From: Comamonas serinivorans
GTDB lineage: Bacteria > Pseudomonadota > Gammaproteobacteria > Burkholderiales > Burkholderiaceae_C
Reading direction: 5' to 3'
DNA: 64,000 nucleotides
Assembly (NCBI RefSeq): GCF_002158865.1
Contig: NZ_CP021455.1
Location: forward strand, 3,410,001 to 3,474,000
This document shows, piece by piece, positions 54,670-64,000 of this stretch. The notes beneath the pieces were generated by a model. It had not been told where the DNA came from. It did not search any database and saw only the letters and a list, made by a program, of their open reading frames with translations. The first letter of the stretch is position 1. Every line of letters begins with the position of its first letter. The position numbers were made by a program, and so were the translations under genes.

Positions 54670-55359
54670 GTGTCCTCTTCCGCCGTCGCTGCGCAAGCCG
54701 CTCATACCATCCAGCAATGGATTGCCCAAGGCCTGTACCCGGCGGGCGCCCTGCTGCCTTCGCAACGCGACCTGGCCGAACAACTGGCCGTGAGCCGCGC
54801 CTCGCTGCGCGAAGCCCTGTCGTCGCTGCAGGGCCTGGGCCTGATCATTTCGCGACCCGGCAAAGGCATGTACGTGGCCGAGGCGGTTGCCACGCCAGCC
54901 GGTGCGCCACCCTGGCGCTTTGCGGCCACGCACTCGCTGACCGACATCTACCAGCTGCGTTTCGCGCTCGAGAACTTTGCCGCCCGGCTTGCGGCCATGG
55001 TGATCGAGGACTCGGACCTGCATGAGCTGCGCAGCAACCTGCAGGCCCTGGTGGCCGCCATCGAGGCCGGCGACCTCGCCACCGCTGCCCAGCTCGACTA
55101 CGCATTTCACACCCAGATCATCGGCATTTCGGGCAACCGTGCGATTGCCGATGTGCTGAGCAACAGCGCCGAACTCATGCAGGAAAGTCAGCGCCTGCCC
55201 TTCTACCAGCGCGCCGCCCGGCGGGCGACCGGCGAGGAGCACGCCGCCATCCTCGACGCCCTGGTGGCACGCGACCCCGCGGCCGCCCAGGCGGCCATGG
55301 CGCGCCACATCGTGCAGGCGGCCCAGCGCGCCGGCGTGCATTTCCCGACCGGTCTATAG
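54670..55359 (+). CDS. FCD-domain GntR-family regulator
   Basis: A 229-residue regulator. A winged-helix N-terminus (IAQGLYPAGALLPSQRDLAEQLAVSRASLREALSSLQGLGLI) is followed by an all-helical FCD domain (~80-215) with metal-binding His in LDYAFHTQIIGISGN and EEHAAIL. FCD proteins sense carboxylates. GTG at 54670 was chosen; an ATG at 54556 would add a 38-residue low-complexity extension. It lies downstream of the transporter in the same direction and probably binds the two AACTGGTC palindromes. Its last bases overlap the convergent DoxX gene. Confidence 0.88.
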   Translation: MSSSAVAAQAAHTIQQWIAQGLYPAGALLPSQRDLAEQLAVSRASLREALSSLQGLGLIISRPGKGMYVAEAVATPAGAPPWRFAATHSLTDIYQLRFALENFAARLAAMVIEDSDLHELRSNLQALVAAIEAGDLATAAQLDYAFHTQIIGISGNRAIADVLSNSAELMQESQRLPFYQRAARRATGEEHAAILDALVARDPAAAQAAMARHIVQAAQRAGVHFPTGL

Positions 55360-55797
55360 CACCGCCCGCTGCGGAACCGCCAAGGCCGCACGCCGCGCCT
55401 GGCTGGCGATGGCCGCCGCGAGCAATCCCCCGACGAGGGACAGGTGCTCGAGCGCAAAGTACAGCGACAGCTGCGCCTGTTCGGCCGGCAAGGCCCAAAA
55501 GCGATGCACGATGAGGATGCTGAGCAGCAGAAAGCCCGCCAACAGGCCGGCACCCAGCCACAGGGCACGGTCCAGCAGGATCAAGGCCGACCCCAGCAGC
55601 AAGGTGACCGCCACCACCACGTTGAACAGCACCGGCGGTGCCAGACCGGCCGCCTGCATTTCGGCCACACCGCCTGAAAAGTCCAGCGTCTTCGCCAGGC
55701 CCGAAGCCACGAACACCACGACCAGCAGGCACCGCGCCACACGCCACGGCCACGCCCCCAACCAAAATCCCACACCTTGCATGCGCTCAACCCCCAT
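55354..55797 (-). CDS. DoxX-like membrane protein, SoxR-regulated
   Basis: A 147-residue protein with four membrane helices (CLLVVVFVASGLAKTLDFS; VLFNVVVAVTLLLGSALIL; LWLGAGLLAGFLLLSILIV; LEHLSLVGGLLAAAIA), the DoxX-family layout. Starting at the internal ATG (55782) would remove five residues. The gene is preceded by a promoter with a SoxR box in a 19-bp spacer (55872-55902), so redox-active compounds should induce it. Overlaps the GntR gene tail by 6 bp, convergently. Role in redox stress inferred from this promoter only. Confidence 0.82.
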   Translation of the reverse strand: MGVERMQGVGFWLGAWPWRVARCLLVVVFVASGLAKTLDFSGGVAEMQAAGLAPPVLFNVVVAVTLLLGSALILLDRALWLGAGLLAGFLLLSILIVHRFWALPAEQAQLSLYFALEHLSLVGGLLAAAIASQARRAALAVPQRAVL

Positions 55798-55871
55798 GTC
55801 TGCACGACTGGCGGGCGCGCCCCATGCGAGCCCGCAACCCGGCGGTTGCAGAAGCCCGGCAGGTTCGTGAC

Positions 55872-55902
55872 ACCATACGACCTCAACTTAACCTGAGGTC
55901 AA
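55872..55902 (-). promoter_or_regulatory. SoxR-regulated promoter of the DoxX gene
   Basis: On the minus strand: -35 TTGACC (55897-55902), a 19-bp spacer containing the SoxR box, -10 TATGGT (55872-55877). The box, CCTCAACTTAACCTGAGG on the + strand (55881-55898), is one mismatch pair off the SoxR consensus palindrome. The overlong spacer is the hallmark of MerR/SoxR-activated promoters. Confidence 0.88.
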
Positions 55903-55908
55903 GCCCCC

Positions 55909-56424
55909 ATGCGATCGCCCGCCCCGCCGCCGCCCGAAACCCCACTGCCGTCATCGGCCGAAGTCACACGCTGGCTCAGCATCGGCGAGCTGGCCACGCG
56001 CAGTGGCGTCGCCGTTTCAGCGCTCCACTTCTACGAAGCCAAGGGCCTGATCGAGAGCACGCGCACCAGCGGCAACCAGCGCCGTTTCCTGCCCGTCACG
56101 CTGCGCTACATCGCCATCATCAAAGCAGCCCAGCGGACCGGCATCGCCCTGGAGGACATCAAGGCCTGGCTGCAGCCCTACCAGTCTGGCCGCAAGCTCT
56201 CGTCCAGCGAGTGGGCGCGGATGTCCGCCGCGTGGCGCGATCAGCTCAACGCCCGCATCGAACTGCTGACCCGGCTGCGCGACGAGCTCGACGGCTGCAT
56301 CGGCTGCGGCTGCCTGTCCCTGGCGCATTGCCCGCTGCGCAACCCCGGCGACGCGCTCGGCCGCCAGGGCGCGGGCGCGCGCCTGCTCGAGCGCCCGCTG
56401 GGCACGGCCTACCCGCAAGACTGA
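55909..56424 (+). CDS. soxR: redox-sensitive transcriptional activator SoxR
   Basis: A 171-residue MerR-family activator. The HTH begins WLSIGELATRSGVAVSALHFYEAKGLI, with a dimer helix, and a [2Fe-2S] site at C130-x2-C133-x-C135-x5-C141. The N-terminal ~20 residues are a Pro-rich extension. It activates promoters with 19-bp spacers when oxidised by redox cyclers. The only adjacent target is the divergent DoxX gene; no soxS, as is usual outside enterics. The soxR start lies 11 bp from its own box, so it may also autoregulate. Confidence 0.95.
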   Translation: MRSPAPPPPETPLPSSAEVTRWLSIGELATRSGVAVSALHFYEAKGLIESTRTSGNQRRFLPVTLRYIAIIKAAQRTGIALEDIKAWLQPYQSGRKLSSSEWARMSAAWRDQLNARIELLTRLRDELDGCIGCGCLSLAHCPLRNPGDALGRQGAGARLLERPLGTAYPQD

Positions 56425-56544
56425 CGCGCGCAGCCACCTGCAGGAACAGCGGGTCGATCGCCCTTGCGGTGAAGCATCCCCACGCACCCTGAACGCGCGG
56501 CGGCGCGCTGTGCCGCGGGCGTCCGTGGTGCGTGACCGATTCGT

Positions 56545-57438
56545 TCAGCGCCGATCCAGGCCGCGCAAAGGACGGCCCAGCGCCTGCTCCAGGCGACCCA
56601 AGGGGCTGGAGGCCGGGTTGTACTCAGCCCCAGCCGGAAAATGCAGCGTCTGCTCGAGCATGAACTGGCCCGACATCACCGCATGCGTGGCCTGGTCCGA
56701 GAAGCACACCCAGGTCGACCCGGGCGGAAATGGCACAGTCTCCTGCCGGCAGTTGGCCTGGTAGTCCAGGTCGCCCTTCATGCCGTCGTGCAGCTGCAGC
56801 ATCAGGTGGTCGAACTCGCTGCGGTAGGACTTGGTGGCGTGCAGCAGCTTCAGCGCCTGGGCCTGCCAGGGCACATACGACTTGGCCCTGGGCAGGAACT
56901 GCTGCACCACCTCGTCGAACGACTCGCCCACGCGCCACACACGCGGCTCGCCATGGGGGTTCACGTTGGTGAACACGCGCAGGATGCGCTCGCCATACGT
57001 GGGCCGCGACGGAAACGCATCCACATGCAGGCGCTTGTCATCGGCCCGCCAGGACTGCGCACGCGTTGCCACGGCCATGGGCCGGTAGCTGGTCGGCGCC
57101 AGGCGCAAGCGAGGCACATAGTGCGGGAACAGGCCATGCACCAGCGCCTGGGCCTGGCTGCGAAACCGGGCCACCATGGCGGTCAGCGCCGCCAGCGTCG
57201 CCGCATCGCCCTGCCCGCCCTTGAGCTGCCCCTCCACGCCCAGGCTGATGTTGCGCGCCTTGGGGTCGCGCACGGCCGGCGTCAACAGGGCCTGTTCGTC
57301 GGGCGAGAGCACGAAGGGCAAACTAGGAAAGTAGAGCACTTGACCCGCTTCCAAGGCGTCGATCCAGGCGGGATCGGCCTCCGGGCCAAGCCATTCGGTG
57401 CGGGGCACGTGAACGATGGAGGACGTGCGCATGTCCAT
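56545..57438 (-). CDS. kdoO: Kdo 3-hydroxylase (2-oxoglutarate Fe(II) oxygenase)
   Basis: A 297-residue non-haem iron dioxygenase that hydroxylates Kdo in lipopolysaccharide inner core. The iron triad is seen as His138 and Asp140 in RLHVDAFPSRPTYGER, and His252 in SDQATHAVMSGQF. The Kdo hydroxylase family is known in Burkholderia and Yersinia. Peripheral inner-membrane enzyme. Start ATG at 57438 (or 57432). Confidence 0.88.
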   Translation of the reverse strand: MDMRTSSIVHVPRTEWLGPEADPAWIDALEAGQVLYFPSLPFVLSPDEQALLTPAVRDPKARNISLGVEGQLKGGQGDAATLAALTAMVARFRSQAQALVHGLFPHYVPRLRLAPTSYRPMAVATRAQSWRADDKRLHVDAFPSRPTYGERILRVFTNVNPHGEPRVWRVGESFDEVVQQFLPRAKSYVPWQAQALKLLHATKSYRSEFDHLMLQLHDGMKGDLDYQANCRQETVPFPPGSTWVCFSDQATHAVMSGQFMLEQTLHFPAGAEYNPASSPLGRLEQALGRPLRGLDRR

Positions 57439-57681
57439 GGCAGGTCAGGCGGTGCGGCATCCAGGTCCCACAGAACAGAACCCGCCAGCACCTCTCAGTG
57501 AAACAAGGCGGCCATGGTAGCGCGCCTGGTCCTTCACCTCCTGACCTGGATCAGGGACCGCGCCCCCGACAGGGGAAATCCCGGTTCAGGGCAGCGCCGT
57601 CGGCAACGGCGTGCCCGGGCGCCAGGCGCGGGCCACGGCCTGGGCCCCAGCCAGGCGCCGTTTGCTAACGCCGACCGCGTT

Positions 57682-58113
57682 TCAGGCCCACCGGGGCCGC
57701 CCGGCATGGCGCCACAGCAAGGCCGTCACGCACAGCCATTGCACGAGGTACAAGGCGCTGCCCACGCTGTGCCAGAGCTTGAGGTTGTCGCGCGCCACGA
57801 TGCGCGGCGACACACCGTACTGGTTGGCGATCACCACGAACAGCGCCACCAGCACGATGACCAGCGTGGTGCGCGCGTGCGGGTCGGCCGGCACGCCGTG
57901 GCGCGTGGCGGCCGCGCGCCGGTTCACCAGCAACAGCACCACGCCGCAAGCGAGCGCCACCAGGCTTTGTTGCGCGAACAGCTGCGCCGCCAGGGTGCCC
58001 GCCATGGCCGGTGTGGGCAGCTTGGCAAACAGCATGGGCACGATCCAGAACCCCAGCGCGCTGATGCTGGCCCACCAGGCCGCGATCACGAACAAGGACA
58101 AGCGATTCAACAT
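57682..58113 (-). CDS. DUF4149 membrane protein
   Basis: A 143-residue protein with four hydrophobic helices (LSLFVIAAWWASISALGFWIVP; LFAQQSLVALACGVVLLLV; TTLVIVLVALFVVIANQYG; SALYLVQWLCVTALLW). It lies after greA, as in other Burkholderiales, with a 50-bp element in the gap. Function unknown. Start at MLNRLSLF; an upstream ATG would add five residues. Confidence 0.85.
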   Translation of the reverse strand: MLNRLSLFVIAAWWASISALGFWIVPMLFAKLPTPAMAGTLAAQLFAQQSLVALACGVVLLLVNRRAAATRHGVPADPHARTTLVIVLVALFVVIANQYGVSPRIVARDNLKLWHSVGSALYLVQWLCVTALLWRHAGRPRWA

Positions 58114-58151
58114 GGCAACTCCGCGCACCGGGTTTCAAGGCATTCAAATGG

Positions 58152-58201
58152 CAGTATGCCCGCATTGCCGTTTTGTTTGAAACGGCAATGCGGGCATACT
58201 C
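58152..58201. repeat. 50-bp palindromic element, copy 17 (perfect hairpin)
   Basis: The best-preserved copy. The AGTATGCCCGCATTGCCGTT arm pairs perfectly with AACGGCAATGCGGGCATACT around a short TTGTTTGA loop. Conserved features of the family are CAGTAT/ATACTG ends, exact 50-bp length and the CCGTT/AACGG inner stem; bases between them vary among copies but keep pairing. Between the greA stop (17 bp) and the DUF4149 start. Confidence 0.96.
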
Positions 58202-58217
58202 TCTACTGAATTAACGG

Positions 58218-58694
58218 TCAGCGATAGACGACGCTGACGATGTCGTAATGGCGCACACCGCCGGGCGCCTGCACCTCGGCCGCATCGCCCTCTTCCTTGC
58301 CGATCAGGGCGCGGGCGATGGGGCTGGAGATGTTGATCAGGCCCAGCTTCAGGTCGGCCTCGTCCTCACCCACGATCTGGTAGGTGACGGTGGCGCCGCT
58401 GTCCTGGTCTTCGAGTTCGACCGTGGCGCCAAACACCACCTTGCCGCCCGCGTCGATGGCGGCCGGGTCGATGATCTGCGCCGCGGCCAGCTTGCCCTCC
58501 ACCTCTTTGATGCGGCCTTCGATGAAGCCCTGGCGGTCCTTGGCCGCGTCGTACTCGGCGTTTTCGCTCAGGTCACCCTGGGCACGGGCTTCGGCAATGG
58601 CCTGAATGACCGCAGGACGCTCGACGGACTTGAGTTGCTGCAGTTCTTTCTTGAGTTTTTCCGCACCGTTCTTGGTGATGGGAATGGTGGCCAT
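58218..58694 (-). CDS. greA: transcription elongation factor GreA
   Basis: A 158-residue factor that rescues backtracked RNA polymerase. N-terminal coiled coil (TKNGAEKLKKELQQLKSVERP, then SENAEYDAAKDRQGFIEGRI) with the tip acidic residues (GDLSENAEY), and the FKBP-like C-terminal domain. Follows carB in the same direction. Confidence 0.97.
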   Translation of the reverse strand: MATIPITKNGAEKLKKELQQLKSVERPAVIQAIAEARAQGDLSENAEYDAAKDRQGFIEGRIKEVEGKLAAAQIIDPAAIDAGGKVVFGATVELEDQDSGATVTYQIVGEDEADLKLGLINISSPIARALIGKEEGDAAEVQAPGGVRHYDIVSVVYR

Positions 58695-58996
58695 GTGTTT
58701 GTCTACCTGTAAAAAGCAAACCGCCGAGCGTTGAGCCTCGGCGGTGTGTGAGCAATGCCTCGATTATGCAACCCACCAGCGTGCGTGCATGCCTTGGCCG
58801 GATGAATCTGTCGGGGCCGTGGACCGGCCCCTGTTGCCTGCATTTTAAGGGAGGGACGATGGCGGGGAAAGCCCGCCCGCCCCGCGCATCGCAGGCGCCG
58901 CACACACGGGTTGCGCGTCTCCCGTCATGGCGTCACGCCCACACGCGTTCGGCGGGACGCCCACGGCTCGAACGAGCGCCGCGGGCGCCAAAGCCG
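58695..58996. other. intergenic region between carB and greA
   Basis: About 300 bp. A GC-rich 7-bp hairpin (58813-58831) lacks a T-run. Presumably holds the greA promoter. No gene seen. Confidence 0.5.
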
Positions 58997-62272
<3,276 letters not shown>

Positions 62273-62293
62273 AAACGGTTCAGTTCATCTATG

Positions 62294-62343
62294 GAGTATC
62301 AACCGATTCCCGTCATCAAACAAACGGCAATCTGGCCATACTC
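62294..62343. repeat. 50-bp palindromic element, copy 18
   Basis: GAGTAT to ATACTC, inner CCCGT/AACGG stem. It lies between the lipoprotein stop (17 bp) and the carB start (21 bp), so in the leader of carB. Confidence 0.9.
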
Positions 62344-62360
62344 CTTTTCAAAAAATCAGG

Positions 62361-63086
62361 TCAAGAGGATTTCAAAGGCTTGCGTGCGGACATCAGGTCC
62401 AGCCCGCAGGCCCGTGCCGCATCCACCGTCAACGGCACCATGAAGCGCATGCCGATCTGCTGGCCCATGCGGTAGCCGCCACCGGGTTTCAGCATCGCGT
62501 CCGTCGCACCGTCGAGGTACAGCGCCTCGCGCAGGTCGGCATACCGCGACGCCGTCAGGAACTCGATCGTCCCCTTGAGGTCCTGCGGATCCGGCTGCGC
62601 GCCGCCGAACATGCCCGCGCGCATGGCGCCGCCCACGAAGCGCACCGCGCCGTCATCGAGCATGGCCACATCGCCGGACACGCGGTCCGGGTGCTTGCGC
62701 GCGTAGTCGGCAGCCCGCTGACGCATCACGGCGTTGCCCTTTTCAGGCGCCAGCTCGCGACGCATGCAGGCCACGTCCTGCGGCGTGTGGCGGTCCATCT
62801 CGTTTTGCAGCGGCCAGTTCGGGTCGTGCGCGGCGATGTGGCCCAGCATCTCGCCCAGCGGCATGATGGCCAGGAACTGATCCTGCAGGCGCTCGACCTG
62901 GCCCGCCGGCACCGAGGGCGCCGTGGCACAGCCCGCGAGGGCCGCCACGCCAAGCGCCGCGAGCCAGAAAGCCGGCCCCCGGCGGCCAAACGGCCACAGA
63001 CGCGCCGACCCTGCACAGGCCGTGCGCGCGGCACAACCAGCAGCGCCGGCCAGGCCAGCGAACGACCCGGGCTTGGCCTCAGGCAT
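62361..63086 (-). CDS. lipoprotein of unknown function
   Basis: A 241-residue protein with a lipobox LAALGVAALAGC, so the Cys near residue 53 would be lipidated. That leaves a 30-residue pre-signal region, and the true start is probably further in. The mature part includes MLGHIAAHDPNWPLQNEMD and helix-rich segments but no known domain. It overlaps the preceding gene's stop by 8 bp and sits between the small gene and carB. Confidence 0.75.
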   Translation of the reverse strand: MPEAKPGSFAGLAGAAGCAARTACAGSARLWPFGRRGPAFWLAALGVAALAGCATAPSVPAGQVERLQDQFLAIMPLGEMLGHIAAHDPNWPLQNEMDRHTPQDVACMRRELAPEKGNAVMRQRAADYARKHPDRVSGDVAMLDDGAVRFVGGAMRAGMFGGAQPDPQDLKGTIEFLTASRYADLREALYLDGATDAMLKPGGGYRMGQQIGMRFMVPLTVDAARACGLDLMSARKPLKSS

Positions 63087-63438
63087 GGCGGTCCTCGAAC
63101 TTGGCGAGGATCGCCTGCTTGCGCGCGTCGGGCATGTTCTTCTGCATCAGCTGGATCAGGCCGTCGCCGTCCACCATGGGGCGCAACACCTCGACTTCGG
63201 CGTCGTAGAACTTGACGTTCCAGTCGGCGAGTTCGGTCGCGAAGGTCTCGTCGTCCCAGGTCTTGCCCTTGGCCAACACCGTGATGAGCGGCATGGCCTT
63301 GTGCTCGATGAAGGACTTCTTGTAGGGCTTTTGCTGCCAGCGGTCACCAAACCACTCGCGATGCGGCGAGACCAGCGTGAGCAAGCGCTTGTTGATGGCC
63401 TTCTCAAGCGCCGAGATCGGAAAACTGTAGAGCTTCAT
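63079..63438 (-). CDS. conserved hypothetical protein in the car cluster
   Basis: A 119-residue soluble protein: MKLYSFPISALEKAINKRLL, then EWFGDRWQQKPYKKSFIEHK and a helical C-terminus. No known domain recognised. It follows carA by 42 bp in the same direction and overlaps the lipoprotein start by 8 bp, so it is part of the same transcript. Confidence 0.75.
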   Translation of the reverse strand: MKLYSFPISALEKAINKRLLTLVSPHREWFGDRWQQKPYKKSFIEHKAMPLITVLAKGKTWDDETFATELADWNVKFYDAEVEVLRPMVDGDGLIQLMQKNMPDARKQAILAKFEDRHA

Positions 63439-63480
63439 GGCGTGGATCGGTGGTTGCGGGTGGAACGACGGGCGACGCGA

Positions 63481-64000
63481 TCACTGCATCAGCTTGATGA
63501 AGCGGTCGAACAGGTAGCCGATGTCGTGCGGGCCGGGCGAGGCTTCCGGGTGACCCTGGAAGCAGAACGCCGGGCGGTCGGTGCGTTCCAGGCCTTGCAG
63601 CGTGCCATCGAACAGGCTGATGTGCGTGGCGCGCAGGTTGGCCGGCAGGCTGTCCAGCGCCACGGCAAAGCCGTGGTTCTGGCTGGTGATGCTCACCTCG
63701 CCACTGTCCAGGTCCTTGACCGGGTGGTTGGCGCCATGGTGGCTGTTCTTCATCTTGAAGGTCGTGGCCCCGCTGGCCAGCGCCATGATCTGGTGCCCCA
63801 GGCAAATGCCGAACACCGGCTTGCCCGACTCCATGAGCTCGCGCGCGGCCGAGACGGCATAGTCACAGGGCTCAGGATCGCCGGGGCCGTTCGAGAGGAA
63901 CACGCCATCGGGGTTCATGGCCAGCACGTCACGGGCCGGCGTCTGCGCCGGCACCACCGTCACGCGGCAGCCACGCTCGGCCAGCATGCGCAGGATGTTC
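63481..64000 (-). CDS. carA: carbamoyl-phosphate synthase small subunit (partial)
   Basis: The C-terminal glutaminase half of CarA, running off the right edge of the window. The class I amidotransferase nucleophile Cys is in FGICLGHQIMAL and the His in FQGHPEASPGPHD. HGANHPVKDLDSG is typical. Supplies ammonia to CarB. Confidence 0.97.
   Translation of the reverse strand, partial: NILRMLAERGCRVTVVPAQTPARDVLAMNPDGVFLSNGPGDPEPCDYAVSAARELMESGKPVFGICLGHQIMALASGATTFKMKNSHHGANHPVKDLDSGEVSITSQNHGFAVALDSLPANLRATHISLFDGTLQGLERTDRPAFCFQGHPEASPGPHDIGYLFDRFIKLMQ

Noticed and set aside
58813..58831. GC-rich hairpin between carB and greA as a terminator
   Set aside because: No T-run on either strand and short arms, so not called as a terminator.

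Overview
The window is high-GC, gene-dense bacterial chromosome. Its gene content points to a betaproteobacterium of the order Burkholderiales, most likely family Comamonadaceae: IPTL-CTERM secreted proteins, a carA-carB-greA-DUF4149 cluster, a Kdo hydroxylase, 3-oxoacid CoA-transferase and several crotonases. This placement is inferred from gene families; there is no rRNA to anchor it. I support about 55 protein-coding genes or remnants, one tRNA (Lys, CUU), one IS3-type remnant, one phage portal remnant and 19 copies of a 50-bp inverted-repeat element.

Layout. 0-14 kb: crotonase, His-rich PadR regulator, dnaE, a tandem pair of secreted paralogues, dienelactone hydrolase, and an ABC ATPase with a membrane partner. 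14-20 kb: crotonase, SDR, a large secreted cadherin/VCBS-like IPTL-CTERM protein, then IS3 and phage debris beside tRNA-Lys. 20-25 kb: GST and hisA-hisH-hisB-hisC, headed by a ribbon-helix-helix/PIN toxin-antitoxin-like pair that is translationally coupled to hisC. 25-34 kb: CorA-like protein, two related small secreted proteins, L,D-transpeptidase, Fur-box TonB receptor, catalase, type II NADH dehydrogenase. 34-43.5 kb: PAS-LuxR regulator, scoAB, histidine phosphatase, DUF2071 protein, nth, AAA ATPase, a second IPTL-type protein, zinc metallopeptidase. 43.5-51 kb: the three-gene transglutaminase / ATP-grasp-alpha-E / DUF2126 cassette. 51-58 kb: crotonase, allA and an MFS transporter with twin GntR operators, the GntR regulator, SoxR with a DoxX target, kdoO. 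58-64 kb: greA, carB, two unknown genes and carA, which runs off the right edge.

The most unusual signal is the family of 50-bp elements. Every copy is exactly 50 bp from end to end, is bounded by variants of CAGTAT and ATACTG, and usually has an inner CCGTT/AACGG stem. The arms between the conserved blocks differ from copy to copy while staying largely complementary. They usually lie a few bases to a few tens of bases from a stop codon, often between genes of one operon, and one copy forms the C-terminus of the ribbon-helix-helix protein. Well-supported regulatory sites include a 19-bp-spacer SoxR promoter facing the DoxX gene, two identical 17-bp GntR operators, nested palindromes before the ribbon-helix-helix gene, a YqjI-type palindrome cluster before the PadR gene, a Fur box and a rho-independent terminator after tRNA-Lys.
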